DNA from: an uncultured Clostridia bacterium
GTDB taxonomy: Bacteria; Bacillota; Clostridia; Oscillospirales; Acutalibacteraceae
DNA length: 64,000 nt
Assembly (NCBI GenBank): GCA_947630835.1
Contig: CANRIZ010000002.1
Coordinates: 48,308 to 112,307 of the forward strand
Direction of reading: 5' to 3'
The notes below the pieces were generated by a model. That model was not told the DNA's origin and made no database searches. It was given only the letters and a program-made list of their open reading frames with translations. Shown piece after piece: positions 59,462 to 64,000 of the stretch. How positions within the stretch are numbered: the stretch's first letter is position 1; each line of letters opens with the position of its first letter. The position numbers and the translations under genes are program-made.

Positions 59462-59502
59462 TTAAAACCTCCGCCGATAATTTATTACATTATGTCAAAT
59501 AT

Positions 59503-59531
59503 ATTTTATCCCAAATAACAGTTTATGTAAA
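59503..59531 (-). promoter_or_regulatory. Promoter for the pyrH-frr-uppS-cdsA-dxr-rseP-ispG-polC operon
   Basis: Minus strand TTTACA (59526-59531), 17-base spacer, TAAAAT (59503-59508). Confidence 0.7.
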
Positions 59532-59591
59532 GAGATATTTTTCAAATTAATATACAATAATTTATCTTCCGAAATTAATGCGTAAAATTCA

Positions 59592-59620
59592 TTGACTAAA
59601 AAGGTAAAAGATAATATAAT
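59592..59620 (+). promoter_or_regulatory. Promoter for nahK-GH35
   Basis: TTGACT (59592-59597), 17-base spacer, TATAAT (59615-59620), 31 bases before the start codon. Confidence 0.8.
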
Positions 59621-59651
59621 ATCATAAATATTGTTGTGAAAGGGTACGGAT

Positions 59652-60752
59652 ATGCAATCGGAATTTGATATAAATTATTTGATAAAGCAATTTGACTTTC
59701 CCGGTAATTTCAAAAGCTTCGGCTGCAAGGACGAGGGGCATATCAACTCGACCTACGTTTTGGTTTTTGAAGACTCCGGCAGGCAGTACAAATATACGCT
59801 GCAAAAAATAAACACCTACGTTTTCAAAAATCCCGACGAGCTTATGGAAAATATAGTCAGCGTTACCGAGCATCTTAAAAAGAAGGCGGGTAGAAACAGC
59901 GAGCGCTGTACGCTTGATATGCTTAAAGCGAAAAACGGGAAGTATTATTGCATCGACCCCGACGGCGGCTGTTGGAGATGCTATCGTTACATAGACGGCG
60001 TTTACACCTGCAACGCCATTGATTCGCCCGAAGTGTTTTACAACGCCGGCAAGTCGTTCGGCAATTTTCAAAGGCTTCTTGCGGATTATCCGATAGAAAA
60101 TTTATATGAAACCATACCGAAATTTCACGATACCTATTCAAGATTTTGCGACTTTATCAAAACTGTTAAGGACGACGCAAAGGACCGCGCCCGTAACGTT
60201 AAGAATGAGATAGATTTTGTTATGAAGCGTCGGGAGGACACAAAAGTTTTGCTCGATATGCTGAAGAACAACGAATTGCCCCTCAGAGTAACGCACAACG
60301 ACACCAAGCTTAACAACATACTTTTTGACAACGACACGAACGAGGGAATTTGCATAATCGACCTTGACACCGTTATGCCCGGTCTTTCGCTCTACGATTT
60401 CGGCGACAGCATACGCTTCGGCGCAAACACGGCGAGCGAGGACGAAAAGGATTTGTCAAAGGTTAATCTAAGCCTTGAGCTTTACGAGGCTTATACAAAA
60501 GGTTACCTTTCCGCCGCAAGGGACAGTCTTACCGAAAACGAAATAGCCTATCTTCCGTTCTCCGCAAAGCTTATGACCTTTGAATGCGGTATGAGATTTT
60601 TAACGGATTATCTCAACGGTGACGTCTATTTCAAAACAGAATATCCCGAGCACAATCTTGTTCGCTGCCGCACGCAATTCAAGCTTGTTGCGGATATGGA
60701 AAACAAATTTGAAAAAATGGAAAAAATAACGGCGGACGCCGCCGCAATATAA
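59652..60752 (+). CDS. nahK: N-acetylhexosamine 1-kinase (NahK-like)
   Basis: The 366-residue kinase has the aminoglycoside phosphotransferase fold. Stretches match my recollection of bifidobacterial NahK closely: DEGHINSTY, the catalytic loop LPLRVTHNDTKLNNILFD, DLDTVMPGLSLYDFGDSIRFGANTA, EDEKDLSKVNLSLELYEAYTKGY and YLNGDVYFKTEYPEHNLVR. NahK phosphorylates GlcNAc or GalNAc at C1 in salvage of lacto-N-biose and galacto-N-biose. AAAGGG precedes the ATG. The GH35 gene follows after 9 bases. No GNB/LNB phosphorylase is in the window. Confidence 0.88.
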   Translation: MQSEFDINYLIKQFDFPGNFKSFGCKDEGHINSTYVLVFEDSGRQYKYTLQKINTYVFKNPDELMENIVSVTEHLKKKAGRNSERCTLDMLKAKNGKYYCIDPDGGCWRCYRYIDGVYTCNAIDSPEVFYNAGKSFGNFQRLLADYPIENLYETIPKFHDTYSRFCDFIKTVKDDAKDRARNVKNEIDFVMKRREDTKVLLDMLKNNELPLRVTHNDTKLNNILFDNDTNEGICIIDLDTVMPGLSLYDFGDSIRFGANTASEDEKDLSKVNLSLELYEAYTKGYLSAARDSLTENEIAYLPFSAKLMTFECGMRFLTDYLNGDVYFKTEYPEHNLVRCRTQFKLVADMENKFEKMEKITADAAAI

Positions 60753-60761
60753 AGGAATAAT

Positions 60762-62501
60762 ATGCTGACAGTTAAGGACAACAATTTTTATTTGGACGGA
60801 AAAAAATTCAACATATATTCGGGCGCAATACATTATTTTCGCTCCCTGCCCGAATACTGGGAAGAAAATTTGTTAAAGCTGAAGCTTTGCGGGCTTAACA
60901 CGGTGGAAACCTACGTCTGCTGGAATCTTCACGAAAAAAAGCGGGGCGAATTTGACTTTTCGGGAAATCTCGACATAGTTAAATTTCTTGAAACGGCAAA
61001 AAAGCTCGGACTTTACGTTATAGTGCGTCCGGGCCCCTATATCTGCGCCGAATGGGATTTCGGCGGCCTGCCCTCCTGGCTGTTAAAGGACAAGAATATG
61101 AGAATACGCTGTATGTACAAGCCCTACACGGACGCGGTGGAGAGCTATTACAGGCAGCTTTTTAAAAGGCTCGAACCCTTTATGTATTCAAACGGCGGAA
61201 ACATTATAGCCATGCAGATTGAAAACGAATACGGCAGTTACGGCAACGATAAAAACTACCTTAAATTTATAAAAGAGCTTATGCTTGACTGCGGTTACAG
61301 GGATTTTCTGTTCACCTCCGACGGCCCCGAGGACCATATGCTTTCGGGCGGTATGCTCGATGACATACTCGGGGTTGCGAACTTCGGCTCAAGAGTCGGC
61401 AGGGCTTTCGGCAAGCTTCGCGAATATCAGCCGGACGGCCCTCTTATGTGCGGGGAGTTTTGGAACGGTTGGTTTGACCATTGGGATAAAAACGAAAAGC
61501 ATCACACACGCCCCGCCGAAGAGGTTGCGGCGGAGCTTGAGGAGTTTTTAAAGCACGACGCAAGCTTTAATTTTTATATGTTTTACGGCGGCACGAACTT
61601 CGGCTTTAACTCGGGCGCAAACTGCTACGGAAAATACGAGCCTACGGTAACGAGCTATGATTACGACTCGCTTATTAACGAATGGGGCGGCTATACGGAA
61701 AAATACCATACCGTGCGCAAAATTCTTTTAAAGCACCGGGGTATTGAACCTACAGAGCTTCCGCCCGAACCCGAACGTCAAAACATAGGCAGGGTGGAGC
61801 TTGACAGATGCGCCGATTTATTCGATAACCTAAAGAACACGGCAAAAAAGGTTTACAGCGTTACCTCCGAAAGTATGGAATATTTCGGTCAGCACAGCGG
61901 TTTTATACTTTATCATCACAGGCTTAAGGGCAATTATTCGGGCAAACTGTTTATAGACGGGCTTTGCGACAGGGCGCATATTTTTGTAAACGGGGAGTTA
62001 AAAGGCATTGTTTACAGGAACGACGAGGAAAAATCCGTCGAAATAGGCGAACTGTGCGGAGAAAACGATATAGACGTGCTCGTTGAGGATATGGGCAGAG
62101 TAACCTACGGCCCGAATATGCTTGAAAGAAAAGGCGTAAATCAAATTAGAATCGAGACGCAGCTTCTTTCAAACTTTGAGATTTATCTTATCGACCTTGA
62201 AAATCTCGAAAAGCTTGAATATTCACAGCCGAAGGAGCGTTTCCCCAAGTTTATGAAGGGCAGATTCAAGGCACTGCCGGGCAAAACCTGCTTTGTTCAT
62301 TTAGACGGCTTTAAAAAGGGTTATGTTTTTGTAAACGGCTTCAATCTCGGGCGTTACTGGGAAACGGGCCCGCAAAAATCCCTGCATTTGCCCGGTGCGC
62401 TTCTCAAAGAGGATAACGAAATAATCGTCTTTGAGCTTGACGGCGCGGATAATAATTTTGTTTCCCTTAAAGACGTATGCGATTTAGGCCCGGAAGAATA
62501 A
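60762..62501 (+). CDS. GH35 beta-galactosidase
   Basis: The 579-residue protein has no signal peptide, so it acts in the cytoplasm. The TIM-barrel part shows FNIYSGAIHYFRSLPEYW, NTVETYVCWNLHEKKRGEFDF, VRPGPYICAEWDFGGLPSWLL, the acid/base Glu in IAMQIENEYGSYG and the nucleophile Glu in LMCGEFWNGWFDHW, then YMFYGGTNFGF. The C-terminal beta domains end with GYVFVNGFNLGRYWETGPQKSLHLPG. It removes terminal beta-galactose. With nahK next door, galacto-N-biose or lacto-N-biose-like units from mucin or milk glycans are plausible substrates. Confidence 0.95.
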   Translation: MLTVKDNNFYLDGKKFNIYSGAIHYFRSLPEYWEENLLKLKLCGLNTVETYVCWNLHEKKRGEFDFSGNLDIVKFLETAKKLGLYVIVRPGPYICAEWDFGGLPSWLLKDKNMRIRCMYKPYTDAVESYYRQLFKRLEPFMYSNGGNIIAMQIENEYGSYGNDKNYLKFIKELMLDCGYRDFLFTSDGPEDHMLSGGMLDDILGVANFGSRVGRAFGKLREYQPDGPLMCGEFWNGWFDHWDKNEKHHTRPAEEVAAELEEFLKHDASFNFYMFYGGTNFGFNSGANCYGKYEPTVTSYDYDSLINEWGGYTEKYHTVRKILLKHRGIEPTELPPEPERQNIGRVELDRCADLFDNLKNTAKKVYSVTSESMEYFGQHSGFILYHHRLKGNYSGKLFIDGLCDRAHIFVNGELKGIVYRNDEEKSVEIGELCGENDIDVLVEDMGRVTYGPNMLERKGVNQIRIETQLLSNFEIYLIDLENLEKLEYSQPKERFPKFMKGRFKALPGKTCFVHLDGFKKGYVFVNGFNLGRYWETGPQKSLHLPGALLKEDNEIIVFELDGADNNFVSLKDVCDLGPEE

Positions 62502-62503
62502 CG

Positions 62504-62541
62504 AAAATCGGCTTCCCTTTGTGTTAAGGCAAGCCGATTTT
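62504..62541. terminator. Bidirectional terminator between GH35 and EamA genes
   Basis: AAAATCGGCTT / AAGCCGATTTT, 11-bp stem with a 16-base loop, between convergent genes. Confidence 0.85.
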
Positions 62542-62562
62542 TATGCGCTTTATTTAATTAAT

Positions 62563-63456
62563 TTAACCTCTGTTCCTTTTTAAAAAAGAGAGCTTGGTTT
62601 CGTTTAGGATTATGCCTGTAAAAATCATCGCAAAACCAAGGGCGATTTTCAAGCTCATAACCTCGTCGGGGTAAAACAAAAGCGAAAAAATTTCCCCGAA
62701 AACGGATTCAAGGCTCGAAATCAGAGCCGTTGTAGTTGCAGAGGCGTATTTTATGCCGAAATTCATAAACAAAAACGCCAACGCCGTTGCAAAAACCGAA
62801 ATGTATAAAAGCGACAGGTACGAAGATGAGGAAATCTTCCGCGGCATATCCTCGAACAGCAAAAAGCCTGCCAGGCAAACCAAAAATGCGGTGTAGAACT
62901 GGATAATCGTATATAAAATTATATCAAGCCCGTCTCCCCAAACGTCTATTGCAACCATCTGCGCCGCAAAGAACACGCCGCACAAAAGCGTTAAGCCCTC
63001 GCCCATAAACGAAAAGCCGACCGAGCCGCCGCCTGCGGAAATAAGCCCTATTCCCAAAAAGCACAGAACCGCCGCCGAGATATTGTATTTATCCGGCGCT
63101 TTCTTTTTGACCGCCCAGCACATAAAAGGCACAAGCACGCAGTACACCGTTGTTAAAAAGGCGCTTATTCCGGGCGTTGTATATTTTAACCCCACGGTCT
63201 GAAATATATATGAAGCGCCCAAAAACAGCCCCGTTACCGCTCCCGCCTTTAAATATTTAAGGGTGAGTAATTTCCGTTTTTTAAAAAATATCAGCGAAAA
63301 AAGCAGCGCGCTTATCAAAAACCTGACGCAAAGCAGCAGACACGGCGGAATTTCGTCAAGCGTGTTTTTAAGTATGAAAAACGTACTGCCCCATATGACC
63401 GTACTCAACAGCAGCATAAGCTTTGAAACCGCCGCCGCTTTCTTTTTGTCAATCAT
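62563..63456 (-). CDS. EamA/DMT-superfamily transporter
   Basis: The 297-residue membrane protein has ten predicted transmembrane segments in two EamA repeats. The first has LLLSTVIWGSTFFILKNTLDEIPP and GLFLGASYIFQTVGLKYTTPGISAFLTTVYCVLVP. The second has VFATALAFLFMNFGIKYASATTTALISSLESVFG, with the family's conserved Glu near the end. Family members export or import amino acids, nucleosides or other metabolites; the substrate is not predictable. AGGTAAG precedes the ATG. Confidence 0.92.
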   Translation of the reverse strand: MIDKKKAAAVSKLMLLLSTVIWGSTFFILKNTLDEIPPCLLLCVRFLISALLFSLIFFKKRKLLTLKYLKAGAVTGLFLGASYIFQTVGLKYTTPGISAFLTTVYCVLVPFMCWAVKKKAPDKYNISAAVLCFLGIGLISAGGGSVGFSFMGEGLTLLCGVFFAAQMVAIDVWGDGLDIILYTIIQFYTAFLVCLAGFLLFEDMPRKISSSSYLSLLYISVFATALAFLFMNFGIKYASATTTALISSLESVFGEIFSLLFYPDEVMSLKIALGFAMIFTGIILNETKLSFLKRNRG

Positions 63457-63529
63457 TTTCTTACCTACCGATAAATATTAACAGCAACAACAGATGATTT
63501 TTATTGAAAAGCGAAAGGGTTAAGAAGTA

Positions 63530-63561
63530 AAAATCGGCAAAGCTTTCGCTTTGCCGATTTT
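63530..63561 (-). terminator. Terminator after tRNA-Cys
   Basis: AAAATCGGCAAAGC / GCTTTGCCGATTTT, 14-bp stem with a 4-base loop, then TTTTTACTTC on the minus strand. It lies directly against the tRNA CCA end. Confidence 0.85.
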
Positions 63562-63636
63562 TGGAGGCGACACCCAGATTTGAACTGGGGAATCAGAGTT
63601 TTGCAGACTCGTGCCTTACCACTTGGCTATGTCGCC
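63562..63636 (-). tRNA. tRNA-Cys(GCA)
   Basis: Minus-strand cloverleaf with acceptor GGCGACA / TGTCGCC, anticodon loop CTGCAAA, T-loop GTTCAAATC and encoded CCA. It reads UGC/UGU codons. Confidence 0.95.
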
Positions 63637-63652
63637 TTAACTTTTTAAAACA

Positions 63653-63681
63653 AAAGGACGCTTGGAATTTAAGCGTCCTTT
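63653..63681 (-). terminator. Terminator hairpin directly behind tRNA-Gly
   Basis: AAAGGACGCTT / AAGCGTCCTTT, 11-bp stem with a 7-base loop, followed on the minus strand by TGTTTT. It shares one base with the tRNA-Gly CCA and separates tRNA-Gly from tRNA-Cys. Confidence 0.8.
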
Positions 63682-63756
63682 GGAGCGGATGACGAGGCTC
63701 GAACTCGCTACCTCCACCTTGGCAAGGTGGCGCTCTACCGGATGAGCTACATCCGC
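63681..63756 (-). tRNA. tRNA-Gly(GCC)
   Basis: Acceptor GCGGATG / CATCCGC, anticodon stem-loop CCACC-TTGCCAA-GGTGG, T-loop GTTCGAGCC, encoded CCA. Confidence 0.96.
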
Positions 63757-63761
63757 ACAAA

Positions 63762-63837
<76 letters not shown>

Positions 63838-63842
63838 GCATT

Positions 63843-63919
63843 TGGCGACCCGGAACGGGCTCGAACCGTCGACCTCTAGCGTGACAGGCTAGCGTTCTAA
63901 CCAACTGAACTACCGGGCC
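63843..63919 (-). tRNA. tRNA-Asp(GTC)
   Basis: Acceptor GGCCCGG / CCGGGTC (one G-U pair), anticodon stem-loop CTAGC-CTGTCAC-GCTAG, T-loop GTTCGAGCC, encoded CCA. Confidence 0.96.
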
Positions 63920-63924
63920 AAAAA

Positions 63925-64000
63925 TGGTGGGAACAACAGGGCTCGAACCTGTGACCCTCTGCTTGTAAGGCAGATGCTCTCCCAGCTGAGCTATGCTCCC
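63925..64000 (-). tRNA. tRNA-Val(TAC)
   Basis: Acceptor GGGAGCA / TGTTCCC, anticodon stem-loop TCTGC-CTTACAA-GCAGA, T-loop GTTCGAGCC, encoded CCA. It is complete but ends exactly at the window edge. The cluster may continue beyond. Confidence 0.95.

Overview
The window looks like a chromosomal segment of an anaerobic, probably spore-forming member of the Clostridia, most likely an Oscillospirales/Ruminococcaceae-type gut bacterium. The evidence is PolC, the rplU-prp-rpmA and rimP-nusA-ylxR-ylxQ-infB clusters in Firmicutes order, dipicolinate synthase genes (spores), [FeFe]-hydrogenase maturation genes (fermentative anaerobe), a V/A-type ATPase operon, leucine-rich-repeat proteins ending in dockerin modules, and an N-acetylhexosamine kinase next to a GH35 beta-galactosidase (host glycans). 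No 16S gene or other decisive taxonomic marker is present, so the family placement is inference.

Layout. 1-2520 (minus): the 5' part of an RlmL-type rRNA methyltransferase, the rplU-prp-rpmA ribosomal cluster behind a near-consensus promoter and a structured leader, and a hemolysin III family protein. 2643-7218 (minus): an operon of MTA/SAH-type deaminase, purine nucleoside phosphorylase, MtnA and a metallophosphoesterase, which reads as a salvage path for methylthioadenosine or 5'-deoxyadenosine. 7273-12883 (minus): a cyclophilin, an ABC exporter pair and a wall-anchored protein. 13071-22286 (plus): a small protein, the rimP-to-ribF translation operon behind a hairpin leader, and an iron alcohol dehydrogenase. 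22287-24147: the first LRR-dockerin gene in a repeated cassette. 24148-32603: a beta-CASP metallo-beta-lactamase protein, a DUF5058-type membrane pair, dpaAB, murC, ybaK and a GH13 glucosidase. 32769-41334 (plus): a nine-gene V/A-ATPase operon. 41335-44680: the second LRR-dockerin gene in the same cassette, plus hairpin-rich repeats. 44681-59461 (minus): pyrH-frr-uppS-cdsA-dxr-rseP-ispG-polC, an M20 peptidase, then TM1266-hydG-hydF behind their own promoter, folded leader and terminator. 59592-62501 (plus): nahK and GH35. 62563-64000 (minus): an EamA transporter and five tRNAs (Val, Asp, Phe, Gly, Cys in transcription order).

Most genes are conserved housekeeping genes in familiar order. The most unusual points are: a PolC whose internal DnaQ-type 3'-5' proofreading exonuclease domain is cleanly missing; a riboswitch-like leader with an intrinsic terminator in front of the hydrogenase maturation genes; two LRR-dockerin genes 19 kb apart that share a 330-bp promoter/leader, a flanking palindrome and a three-hairpin downstream element; and a single-hairpin ATPase K subunit carrying an N-terminal signal-like segment and a Gln/Glu-rich linker. 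Annotation rests on reading translated sequence and motifs; no database search was run.
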